Source: Calliopsis andreniformis
Lineage: Eukaryota; Arthropoda; Insecta; Hymenoptera; Andrenidae
Reading direction: 5' to 3'
Length of the DNA stretch: 64,000 nucleotides
Assembly: GCF_051401765.1 (NCBI RefSeq)
Contig: NC_135066.1
Coordinates: 23,067,501 to 23,131,500 of the forward strand
In this document: positions 25,190 to 35,744 of the stretch, piece after piece
Layout of the letters: every line of letters starts with the position of its first letter
Position numbering within the stretch: the stretch's first letter is position 1
Made by a program: the position numbers and the translations under genes
The notes under the pieces: generated by a model
What the model saw: the letters and a program-made list of their open reading frames with translations, nothing else
Database searches by the model: none
What the model was told of the DNA's origin: nothing

Positions 25190-27437
25190 ACGAGCCGAGT
25201 CATTCTTTTTCTTGTTTTTATTTATTTGTCTATCGTCGCATTGACTATTGTCATTAGCGACCACTATACATTTACATATTGCTACATATTATTTGTACTT
25301 GGAGTATTATGTGTGTGTATGTATTGTAAGAAAAATATTGTATATTATCTATGTATATTATCTATTTTACTCGAATGAATTTATACGTTATTCTTAAGTT
25401 CTGTGTTTGTGATAAAGCTTAAGATCTTTTCTATTTCTTCTGAATTCTCTAGGCTGACTTTAATGTCGTTGGTTAGTCTGTGTCTTTTCCTCAGGGCTTG
25501 GTAAATACTTTTCACATTCTACAAGTATATGTCTAATTGTTATTTGTGTATTGTGTGTCGAACATTTTGGTGAGTCGGTTTTCTCGAATATGTGTTTGTG
25601 AGCTGCTGTTGTGTGTCCTATTTGTAATATGTTAATAATGATTTGTTGTGGTCTGTTTAGTGATGGCTAGATTCTTACGTGTGGTGTTGTCCCTAATTTC
25701 ATGTAGCGATGTACTTTTTGAAGTTTTCCATTCTTGGTTTTATTTGTTGCTTGTTATTTTGACAAAGTATATTTGCGCATCTTCGTATGGTATTTTGGTA
25801 TCCAGGGTGTTGTGTGGAATTTCTATTAAATCATTTGAGTTGTTGGACGGGTGTTTTAGGTAGCAAAGTTCTATTTTAACTTCATAATATTCTAGATTTT
25901 TTATTTTATTTTGGAGGGTAATTGCTATGGTATTTTACATGAAAATGTTTGTTATTTCTTTTAAAGCTGTTTCAGAAACTGTCGATATGATGTATTTTCC
26001 ATTTCTTTTGGATTCGAGTTTATCTAGAGCTATTTCGATTACTAGCATTTGGGAAGAGAATTGTGAAGTTGTGGATGTAAGTGAGTACTTAATTCTTTCT
26101 TTACCGATTATTAGGGTGATTTGATTTACTTCTTTCGTTGTAGGTCCCGTTATTATAATCCCTATTTAAACTGTGGTCTTCTAGTATTTAGATTGCTAAA
26201 ATAGATTGTTGAGGCGGTGGAATGTCTTTGACAAGAATTTCAGGGAGTGTAAGGTCGTTTGTTTGTAACTAATTCCTTAACCGTGTACCCAGAGGGACAG
26301 AGAATTGAGGCTTGTTTAAATAGAATTTGTCATTTGATGATTCGAATATACATTTAAAAGCTGGATTTTTTGGTGAAGCAGCTATCTTGCACGCGTAATG
26401 GAGCATTAGTTTCTCTCGTCTGTATTTTAAGGACTCTGTTCCACTTTCGGCTAGTATGCTGAATATTGGGCTCGTTCGAAATACGCCTAGCGTAATTCGG
26501 AGATCGGAGTGATGGACGGAATTTAGACGAGTTACTTCTCTGCTTGTACTTTACATGATAGATCCGTAATCTAATTTTGATATAATTGTTGATTTATATG
26601 TGTTAATTAGAAATTTCATATCAGCACTCCAGTTCCTAGCTGCATGTATTTTTAAGAGATTTAACCGCTTCGTGCAGTAATTTTTCAGTACTTCGATATG
26701 TTTTTTCCAGGATAACTTCTGATCAAAGGTCATTCCTAGTATTTTCATAGGAGACTTCTGTGATTGATGTGTTATTTAGTGCAAGCCGTTCATCTTAACT
26801 TGAATCGATCGATTTCTTAAGAAATTCTTAATAAAACCTAATATTGTCTCTCTTATTTCCAAGTTGTACAGTATGTTAGTTAATCTATCACATCATATCA
26901 TTTCGTACGCTTTTTCTAGATCAAGGCTTACAGCTGCTACGTGAAGCTTTTTTTATAAAAGCGTCGGTTATAAATTTTTCGAGGGAAACGAGATGATCTA
27001 GTGTTGATCTGTTTTGACGGAATCCACTTTGATTCGGTGAAATTAAGTTTCCTTCTCCTAGAATTGTTTTAAGTCTTTTACTGAGAACTTTTTCCATTAA
27101 TTTGCAGAGTGTACAGATTAATGCTATTGGTCTGTAATTTTTGGTCCTGCTTTTATCTTTTCCAGGTTTTGGAACAGGGATGATTATAGCTTCTTTCCAG
27201 ACGTTGGGGAATAGTCCTTTGTTCCAAATTTCGTTAAACAAATGTGTAATTAATTTGAGTTCCTTCTGTGGTAACTTTTTTAGTAACATGTTGTGAATCT
27301 TGTTTGGACCTGGACTGGAGTTTTTACATTGGTTGAGGGTGATTATGATTTCATCGATGAAGGTATCACTGTTAAATACTGAATCGGTATTTTCCTTGAG
27401 GTTATGACACGTTACTAAGCACTGAGACGCTACTGGA
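25190..27437 (-). mobile_element. Jockey-type non-LTR retrotransposon 1, 5'-truncated
   Basis: The minus strand carries, in order, reverse transcriptase, the downstream connector, a degraded RNase H and the C-terminal Cys/His motif, then a 3' tail. The tail contains GGTCGCTAATGAC and an A-rich end AAATAAATAAAAACAAG near 25205-25220. The same tail motif, CGTCGCTAATGACC, lies next to the poly(A) of element 2 at 38551, so the two copies share a 3' end. Everything 5' of the reverse transcriptase is absent, as expected from incomplete reverse transcription. An internal deletion removed the YxDD catalytic region. Confidence 0.92.
25383..27437 (-). pseudogene. Jockey-type reverse transcriptase/RNase H ORF2 remnant
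   Basis: Reading from 27437 down: SSPGPNKIHNMLLKKLPQKE, then VWKEAIIIPVPKPGKDKSRT and KNYRPIALICTLCKLMEKVL are the fingers and first motifs. NLISPNQSGFRQNRSTLDHL is the GFRxxRST block. A frameshift at the A-run near 26945 leads to VSLDLEKAYEMI with motif A Asp, followed by a stop. A deletion near 26760 removes the YxDD motif and joins directly to KILGMTFDQKLSWKKHIEVL, the thumb region. HHSDLRITLGVFRTSPIFSI and REKLMLHYACKIAASPKNPA (about 26350-26500) follow. RNase H is recognisable but without its acidic residues (about 25940-26130). CSTHNTQITIRHILVEC at about 25520-25570 is the C-terminal zinc motif. The protein is inactive. Confidence 0.93.
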
Positions 27438-27954
27438 CTCTACCAACCCTCGCAATCCATGTGAAGCTTCGAGCAAATTGATTGAATCTAGTTTTAAAAT
27501 AATTATTAATAATGGTGAGACTCATGCGAAATTATAGTTCCCAACATATGCATATTTCATATTTAATTAATTCAATATGGTTTCTGAACGTTAAACATTT
27601 TCACATTCTCATTAATGTCGAACAGTAAAACAGTCTAATACGTTCGAAACGTCGGTGTGTCACTCTTTCGAAATTGCAGATATATCATACTAGCCTAGCT
27701 TATACATCTGTTCCCGTGTGACGTCACGTAGATGATTTTACCTTTGTCTAAAAAATGTTATCTGATGCCATATCTATAAGTACGTATACATGGTCTAAAC
27801 AGAAAACAGAGAAAACAAAGCACAGTATTCTCGCGATAGTGGTACCAAGTTTAGAATTGGTCCGGTCCCACTATCGAGTAGGCATTACGAATTTCGGTGT
27901 CATATTACTTCGGAATGAGGGTTGGTGGTTTGCTTTCTTTGGACAAAAGGACAG
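27438..27954. other. Gene-free stretch
   Basis: No transposon homology or coding signal was recognised between the 5' truncation of Jockey element 1 and dispersed repeat G. Confidence 0.45.
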
Positions 27955-28150
27955 TGATTAAAAGAGAGAGAGGCACTAAGAGTCGACGTTCCGAAGAGGT
28001 TTACATGCCTGTGTATCGGTTAGACAACGCTAACGTAACGTCATTAGAAATTATAAACTTTTTCATTTTTGGTTCTTTGTCAATAAAAATTTTGTTCTCA
28101 TATTGGGGAAAATTTTCTGATTAAAATGATATCAAACATGATATAATATA
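27955..28150 (+). repeat. Dispersed repeat G, copy 2
   Basis: Matches 24530-24725: AAAGAGAGAGAGGCACTAAG near the start and TGATTAAAATGATATCAAAC near the end. An inverted copy of the end lies at 28440-28560, so 28100-28490 may be a small inverted-repeat element. Confidence 0.6.
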
Positions 28151-28439
28151 AATTAAATTTATCGGTTTAACGAATGTTAACTTTTCTTTCATTACATACA
28201 TATCGCTCTGCATTATTTACAAATGGTCTAAATTATCTCAGGCTTGGTTTCATTTCCACTTACTGTAATATCTGAGCTAAAGAACCTCTAAATAAGTCGG
28301 AGACGAACAGTAAAACAGGTCAAAGTATACAAAATCGATTTATAAAATCCGTGACGTCTAAAGAAAACGTTTTCGCGTTTTTGATTTCCTTATGTATTCT
28401 ACTCACATTGTTCTCGTACATTAGTAAGTAAATATGATC

Positions 28440-28560
28440 GAAATTATATTGTGTTTGGTACCATTTTAATCAGAAAAATCTCATCAATCAGTTAGTAATA
28501 CTTTCATTGGCGGAAAACTAAAAATAAAGAAATTTTAATAGTGCATTAGTATTATCTCGC
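28440..28560 (-). repeat. Dispersed repeat G, copy 3 (inverted)
   Basis: The reverse complement contains TGATTAAAATGGTACCAAAC then ACAATATAATTTCGATC, matching the ends of the copies at 24684 and 28107. It faces copy 2 across about 300 bp. Confidence 0.6.
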
Positions 28561-29068
28561 CTATGTAGAACCCAGCTACATTAGCACAGGCAAACTGACA
28601 CCAAAATACTACCCGGTTCTTATGGTCCCCCTGCTAGGAGAGGGAATGGACCCGGTACCATTAACGCATAGCTCCAGAGGTCCCCTATCGAGGAAGTACT
28701 GTGTAAAACAAATGACATACAAAAAGAAACTGTACTAGAGAAAAAAAGGAGCGTGATGCAGGCGCCCCTTTTTTGGATGCATCAACAAGGATGGCACTTT
28801 TAACAATTTGTTCTGTAATGTAAATATAAAACAATAGAATTATTAATGAACATAGAGGGTTGGTGGAAAATCATAGTAAAACAGACTAGACGGTAATTCT
28901 GCGTCAAAAAGTAAGGAAAAAATGATAAAATAAGATGGTATATAGTTTTTTCATGAAGACTTCATTTTCGAGAAAATCAAATTTGGAGGTTGCTTAATTA
29001 CGTAATGCGATTTACTTATCGTGTATTTTATTACCGGTTATTTCTGTACGTTCTAGTGGTTATAAACA

Positions 29069-29361
29069 TTGATAATGATAGGATATTGTAGGAAACGTCC
29101 AGATGGTTCTATATCTGACAAAAGTCATAGTTCATCAGACTGCATAACAGCTCATATCGTTTCTTTTGTTGCAAATTATTATGTTATGGCAGGGTATTCT
29201 AATCGAGAATATGTTAACATGTTACTCGCTTTGGGAATTTGTGAAAGTAATACTTCTGCTGCAAATAGATATCACGTAGAAAAATTTCCTAATCGCCGAC
29301 ATCTATTCAGATGTCTTATCCAATACAGTCATACAGAGAGTGGAGCAAACGGCAGATGAGA
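29069..29361 (+). pseudogene. Mariner-type transposase N-terminus (element C)
   Basis: A 96-codon open frame gives the best preserved copy of the A/C family N-terminus. After a leader starting MIMIGYCRKRPDGSISDKSH it reads YSNREYVNMLLALGICESNT, then SAANRYHVEKFPNRRHLFRC. This matches the N-terminal DNA-binding region of the insect mariner-type group (pattern YxxxEYxxMxxxxGxxxxNxxxAxRxYxExFPxRRxP). The following region aligns with A's VEQATVYIGSF segment but is cut by a stop and then by the 540-bp insertion. The catalytic domain is deleted. The leader before YSNREY is about 45 residues and may include an alternative start. Confidence 0.8.
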
Positions 29362-29384
29362 TTGACTTATTTGTATCGTGTTAT

Positions 29385-29924
29385 TACGTATAGAGACAAA
29401 TGTTTATCCTTAAGAATAAGTTTATTTTTTTGCAATTACAATTATTCCACATAGCACAATTAATAGATAAAAACTTTTGGCTCCTCTTTTTAATCAATTC
29501 ATTTAAGAATTTTACTGGGATGAGAAGTAGTTAAAGTACTGGTGTTTCCTGCTCTGTTCGTTGTGCATACTGAGCTAAGACTGACTTTAAAAAACATATA
29601 AACAATTTAGGAGAGAGGGAAAGTCTAAGTGCAACGCCGAATGCAAGGCACCCACCCAAGTTCAGGCACCTACTATTGTTAAGAATATTAAGACACAAAT
29701 CAGCCGAGACACTTCGACTCTCCAAAACATCCGAGTACCATTCGTACTAAACATTTTGGGAATCTTTGAGCGCTCGCTCTAGTCAATGTCAGGATTATTG
29801 CACTAAACCCAGACGACCCTGTTTACATCATTCGAACAGTCCTGCAACGCACATGTGTACTTCTTTCTTTAGCACTTTCCCTCTTTTCTGTCAATGAAAC
29901 GAAAGTTTCGTTACGAACGTAACA
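29385..29924. mobile_element. 540-bp insertion with 7-bp target duplication, unclassified
   Basis: It is flanked by GTGTTAT on both sides (29378-29384 and 29925-29931). The duplication is 8 bp if the mismatched first base (C versus A) is included. Removing the insertion and one flank gives a sequence of the same length as element A across the junction. The ends are TACGTATAGAGAC and TTACGAACGTAACA, which show only weak inverted similarity. There is no coding sequence. A 7-8 bp duplication suits a hAT-like or related DNA element, but the ends do not identify one. Confidence 0.7.
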
Positions 29925-30164
29925 GTGTTATAAAAATCGTGGTCGTAGTCGACGATTATTCAACAGCATTGAAGAAAGTGTGCTATCGTTATCAATGTTT
30001 ATAAACATTAGCACGGATAGAGACAACCAGTTACAGAATACATGATAAGTAAATCACATTACATAGTTGAGCAACCTATAAATTCGATTTTCTCAAAAAC
30101 AAAGCTTCGAATGAAAAAATTGAATACCAAATTCTTTCCTTCTTTTTTTACGTAGAATTTTCAA

Positions 30165-32281
30165 GGAATGTTCACTGTACATGGAATGCAAAGAAGATCT
30201 ATTGACAAAATCGAATGAGAAGTTTCAGCAAAGCTTCCAATTCCCACCTCAGAAGTCGATCTAGGATTCCGTACAGATCGTGGCAAGCGTAATGCATGTA
30301 CATTTCTGTTTTTCTACGTAAGGCAAGCGCTAAAACTTGCGTAGTTCGCTACTTCGCCAGGGTGCCAATTTGATTAGAGTCACCAGGAGGTGATAGTCCA
30401 ACTTTGGTTACAGCGCCTTCAACTTCAATTCGCAGGAGTTTAACTTGCTCGATTATCTTTGAGGGTTGCCAAACTGCTCCACGGAGAGGTGAAATTTCCT
30501 GACGGTTTCGCCGACCGTCATTTCCCTGGCGGTTGAAAAAGAATCGTTGCCTTTTGTGCATGCTCTCAGTTATTCCACGAGAAAATTGGACCCTTTTCAA
30601 GATTTTTCCACTCGAATTTAGTTACTATTTAAATTTTCGAGTGTATTACCTTCTTTGTGAGAAGTGAATAACCATTTAAACTGGAAAACGATCTCATAAG
30701 GTGAACTAAGCGTCGAATGTACATACATACGTGGACGTAGGTGGATACGATCGACATCATATTTATTGTTTAAAGCGTATTTTGTTTCGCAGTGTAGACT
30801 CATGAAATCAAACATATGCGATTAAATAGTGTATTAAGAGGAGTTGTTGCATAACGGGCACCGAACTGTTTTAACAGAGATTTTGAGAGGAAATTTTCTG
30901 TTCTACAAAAGTACAAAATGGAAGCCTTGCACTGTCGAAATTAAGAACAATACAATAGGTACGTAATAGTTCTGAGAATCGCTTTTTAATCACTATACCG
31001 CCTGTGTGTTTTATAAGTTTCTATGTTCTAAATTTTTTAATTTAAAGTTAACAGAATGTAGACTTAATAAAGCTACAGAGAGGAAGTATTGAAAATTGAG
31101 GGAACATACTGAATAGGTTTGCTATGGTTCTTGTCGTTTTGCTGTAAAAATATATACATAAGTGTTTGTTAAAATCTTCTTAATACATTTTGAAATTATA
31201 AAAATTTTCAAGAAAATAAAAAAAAAATTAGATTAAATTTAAGACCGTATATCAACATATCTATGCAAACATTTTTACAAATAGATACATATAACTTACC
31301 TTATTTCAAACGACGCATCAAATTCATGAATGTTTAAAAATACTTAAAAGACGGGCTGTTTGAATCACAGTATTCATTGACACAAATTGTACCCTTATTT
31401 TCACTCTATTAAACTTGAAACAAAGTTTCGGTGTATTCCTACTTTCGTGTACATAATTTTACCCAAGCTTTTTCCATTATGCGATAAAATGGGAGCAGAA
31501 AATGTAAAGAACAAAGGAGTTTCGCAAAACAAGGAAGCTCTCATTGCCTTCATTGTCCGTCTTTATCTCTGTAGATAGAGGTATGCGAATTCTAATAGAT
31601 CAGTCGATCTTAATTGCAAGGTGTGCAAAGTCTTATCGGTATTTTAACCGATCAAGCCTTTTCTCGGATGCCAAGGCGGTTCAAACCACATGCGAAACTT
31701 ACATTTATCTTCTTCCAGAGGCTCAACCAGGAGGCAAGCTCTGTCTATTTGTGTGCTAGTGGTGTTTAAACGTTCATGGCATAACAATATTTGCATATTC
31801 GTGACGCAACATTGCAAGAAACAGAATAACAAGCCGTTGATGAACAAACCATGATTATTTGTTTTTTTCTCGCGTAAATTTAGAACTGAAGGAAAAAATT
31901 CGACGCACACTACGTCTACTTGCCACGCTTTGTTACTATTTGATTTTAGGAAAAATATCGCACTTACAGATCTATTATTTAAAAATGAACAAGATTTTAG
32001 CAAGTCTAAAAGATTTAAAATTTATGATCCGAATGTTGCTTTATGCTCCCTATACTAACTGAAATTGAAAACACAGGTGAACAGTTTTTTAAATTTAATA
32101 TGATTCCTCATTCAGAATTTTCATTAAAAAAAGAATTTGTAAGCAAATTTTATCGTAGCAAATAACAATTTTTATTATGAAACATTCTGGTGAAGATAAT
32201 TCAAAGAAAAAGTGTTTATCTAGTTCGAAACAAACTGTAGAGACTAAGTTCTGCTCTATTAGCAAAATTTTCCATAATACA
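30165..32281. other. Gene-free stretch
   Basis: No gene is supported. 30340-30560 is less AT-rich, with CCTGACGGTTTCGCCGACCG near 30500. The overlapping short frames on both strands at 31387-32003 carry no domain. Confidence 0.45.
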
Positions 32282-32358
32282 AATTGAGGACATTTCTGGA
32301 AAAAGAACCCATAGATCTGCGGGCCTGCAGGCCTTTTTTCCAGAAATGTCCTCAATTA
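32282..32358. repeat. Perfect 23-bp-stem hairpin
   Basis: The arms AATTGAGGACATTTCTGGAA...(23 bp, 32282-32304) and 32336-32358 are exact inverted repeats. The loop contains a 12-bp palindrome, GGCCTGCAGGCC. It resembles a very small inverted-repeat transposon or a foldable RNA. No flanking duplication was identified. Confidence 0.8.
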
Positions 32359-32394
32359 CTATCGAAACAGATAGTACACTATCGTATGCTCAAA

Positions 32395-32502
32395 AACTGT
32401 AATTAGAATGTGCCGGCAAATGTCCCGGCGCGCCTGAAATCATGTAGGTCCTAACAATGTAAGTTACATTGTTATGGTTGCTGGCGTGTCCTAATTACAG
32501 TT
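32395..32502. repeat. Nested hairpin next to the previous one
   Basis: The outer arms AACTGTAATTAG...GGCAA (32395-32419) and 32478-32502 pair over 25 positions with about five mismatches. The inner arms TAACAATGTAA and TTACATTGTTA (32453-32475) pair perfectly around one base. It lies 36 bp after the preceding hairpin. Confidence 0.75.
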
Positions 32503-32508
32503 ACCGAG

Positions 32509-32795
32509 TGTCCAAAAATTGGAATCGAAAGGGGAAAGACCAGAGAATATGGATGTATCTTTTTTAAAATTTGTTGACACCTCAACCAGGGCTTACATTA
32601 GCAAAACCAAACTATTTGTATTTTTTTGTATTGAAAAAGTTTTTCGGAATACGAAAAATTTTTTCGAAAAGAAAGCTTGATTTCGTATCTATAGTTGATT
32701 CGGAGATATAAATTCAAACGTGAAATTTATTGTAAAAATGAGCAAAAACTGTAAACTTAAGGGGCTTGAATTTCTTAAATAATTTTGAAGTTATC
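32509..32795 (+). repeat. Dispersed repeat E, copy 1
   Basis: Aligned over about 290 bp with 52120-52440. Both begin AAAAATTGGAATC, and both contain CAAAAACTGTA followed by GGGGCTTG(A/T)ATTTCTTAA and then a matching TATCAA. It is non-coding, and the element class is unknown. Confidence 0.75.
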
Positions 32796-34173
32796 AAAAG
32801 GATGACCTAACGTACCACACATGCACATTGACTGCATAACATACGTCAATATCATCAACATCCTTATCGTCGAAGTACAAAAGTGATCGAGTTTGACTTG
32901 GAATGGCCCGTACCGTTATAAAATATATTTCAATTGAAATTAGATATTCACTACTGTTCATACATGAAACCAGCAATCTATTTAATCAAATCAAGCGCAC
33001 TCATGCCTCTTCAGGAAATTATACCTACACATTACACACATATAAACGTTCAAAACTATTCCCCTTAACGCGAAGCTCCATATTAAAATAAACTTTATTC
33101 CAAATTTTCACCTTTTCACTCCGCTTACTCGCGAGTGTAGTACTGTTTCTGTTGCATGCTCTATACCATTTACAACATTATTCTCTCCAATACCAAACAG
33201 TTTTTATACAGGAACGTGTTAGCGGCGTTTTCGTAAACTAGCAAATTTATGAAATTTCGATGGTCGCTGGTTTTCATGTGTTTCTCCCTTACCTCCCAGA
33301 GGGTCGAAATATGGATCCCCTAAGTGGCTGGAATATTCCCCCGATAAAGTACTCTGGAGAGGTGGTTGGAATAATTGGAAAGCAAGCCCGTTCCCTTTTT
33401 TTTATCCAACAGAGCTATTCCCAGAACGGTTTACTCGGTCAACGGTATCGACAAGTATAAATTAAGAAACTTTATCGCCCGTAGAAATGGTGCAGTGCGA
33501 CGTCTGCGTTCGTAACTGCCGCTGGCATGTACAGGGTGTCCCATTTGAGCCTTTGCACGCTATTATCTTCCAAACCACAATCGTTAGTTCAGAAGTTTCA
33601 AGTAGAACAGACTTTGTTTTGATAAGGACGTCTTATGATTATATTTACAAACTCTAAAGAAGAACAAATTAAAAGTTCAAAAATCTTGTAATTTTGAAAC
33701 ATTAAAGATTTAATATATCTCTATCTATTTCTATGCGAAGAATTATATGCTTCATTCAAGAGTAAATTTCTTCGATTTTAATTAACATTTTGAGGTTACT
33801 CAAGACAGTTACGTATATTTTGTGGTCAACGCAGTGTTAGTTGTCGCCGTATTTAGTGCACATGGGTTATATCCCGCCTTTATGTAAAATCCCAATAAGA
33901 TAATTCTGGATGAGATGGTCCACTTTTTTTTAGTGTGCCACTACACTATAATCAATACAATTATTATTTCAAATACATAAATATATTTCTAAAGAATAAT
34001 ACATATAGAATAAGAGTGTGTAAGTACCAATAGAAAATAATCTTCGGTTTAAAAAAGAAATAAGGAAGTTGCAACATATACAAAAGATTCGGTACCGAAA
34101 CTGTTCGGGTGAGATGACTCAGATAGAAAATGCATATTTTAGAAATAATAAAAAAAAAATAATGTTTTCCCAC
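32796..34173. other. Gene-free stretch with a lone transposon-like end
   Basis: At 33531 the sequence TACAGGGTGTCCCATTTGAG resembles a Tc1/mariner terminal repeat, but no inverted partner was found. No coding sequence was recognised. Confidence 0.5.
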
Positions 34174-34176
34174 TTA

Positions 34177-35741
34177 CAAGGGAACTACCCGAAGTGATAA
34201 TCTCCGATTTTTATGCAACTTTGTAGGTTTGTAGAGAAGCCAAAAATATTCGAGACATATTTTTTTTATATCGGCTATATTCGATGTTAAAGGGGTGAAA
34301 ACAGCCCCCAAAGTCGGGGGTGGAAAACATATTTGGTCTCCTATCTCGAAAACTATTAGGTATAGAAAAAAAGTGTAAATTGGGCGATTACGTACTTTTC
34401 AGCAACGAATCCATTTGCATAAATAGTTTTTAAAAATACCTATTTGTTTAAACAATATATTGAAAAATGTCATATTTTTGTTAATTTTTCAGGTAAAATG
34501 TAAATCAATTTTCGCGCAAATTTATGTATAGATACTATATATCAAAATGCAAGATACGGATATTTTGGAATTTTTAATTTTTGCCTTATAAACAAAATAA
34601 TTACATTCACATTTTATCCGTGTTTTCTGTGGAAACGAGCCCTGAAACGAATTATTCTAGGAAAATTATATATTCGTATGATGTTTTCACCATTATGTAG
34701 TAATATATGTTGTAAATAGTTCATTAAAAGAAGTCCAACAAGGAAATGTGAAAAAGGGATTCATAGTATATACTTTTATACGTCAAAAATGGTTGAAGTT
34801 GGGAGGGCGTAGTGAGTAATTTGGGCCTTCCACCTTCATAAATAAGAAATAAACAAGCTAGGAAATAACATCGCTCATACTGAAAAATCCCAAAATGAAA
34901 TCAGACGTAAACAATATTAGGCCCAAACAAATTTAGCCTTTGATTATGGTCTAATTGCCCTCATACTTGTAGGCTTAAGGTCTTGAGCGTGTTACAGATA
35001 ACTGACGCTTTAAGCCTTCTATCCTTTTTATGACAGTTACTTGCTCCGACCCCCTGATTAGTTCAGCGGCGATAGAAATCTGAACAATTCAAAAAATAAT
35101 AGGAACCTTTCAAGCTAACATAAACAGCAGTGCAAATAAGTTTATAATTTTTGCTTCAGCCAACAGTTTTTCGCCGCGCTCGCGCTGATCATTATCAGCT
35201 GTGCATTGGTTTCTAACGTTTTGATGAAATATTTACAACATATATTACAACATAATGGTGAAAACATCATACAAATATATAATTTTTCCGGAATAATTCG
35301 TTTCAGGGCTCGTTTCCCTTATTTTATTTATAAGGCAAAAATTTATAATTCCAAAATATCCGTATCTTCTATTTTGATGTATAGTATCTACACATAAATT
35401 TGCGAGAAAATCGATTTACATTTTACCTGAAAAATTAACAAAAATATGACATTTTTCAATATATTGTTTAAACAAATAGGTATTTTTAAAAACTATTTAT
35501 GCAGATAGATTCGTTGCTGAAAAATACGTAATCGCCCAATTTACGCTTTTTTTCTATACCTAATAGTTTTCGAGATAGGAGACCAAATATGTTTTCCACC
35601 CCCGACTTTGGGGGCTGTTTTCACCCCTTTAACATCGAATATAGCCGATATAAAAAAATACGTGTCGAATATTTTTGGCTTCTCTATCAACCTACGAAGT
35701 TGCATCAAAATCGGAGATTATCACTTCGGGTAGTTCCCTTG
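34177..35741. mobile_element. Foldback element with 0.5-kb inverted arms
   Basis: Arms of about 520-550 bp (34177-34725 and 35223-35741) are inverted copies with only scattered mismatches. The ends are CAAGGGAACTACCCGAAGTG and its complement. They are flanked by TTA at 34174-34176 and 35742-35744, a TWA-type duplication that suggests a PIF/Harbinger relationship (inference). The unique core, about 34730-35220, shows no transposase. Open frames inside the arms are by-products of the inverted repeats. A diverged relative is at 43677-44510. Confidence 0.9.
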
Positions 35742-35744
35742 TTA

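Larger units (their letters stand above)
28852..30164 (+). mobile_element. Tc1/mariner-type DNA transposon C, right end lost
   Basis: The left end, GAGGGTTGGTGGAAAATCAT, and the next 500 bp align with element A (3154 onwards). The right portion, 29932-30164, aligns with A from 4740 to 4800 and then with A's right terminal repeat to about TTTTTTACGTAGAATTTT. The catalytic middle of the gene is deleted, and the last 40 bases of the right end are missing. A 540-bp foreign insertion lies at 29385-29924. It shares the site where A carries its LTR, but unoccupied. Confidence 0.88.

Noticed and set aside
33531..33640. Mariner element starting TACAGGGTGTCCC
   Set aside because: Only one end is present. 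No inverted partner or transposase was found, so it is noted only as a lone end.
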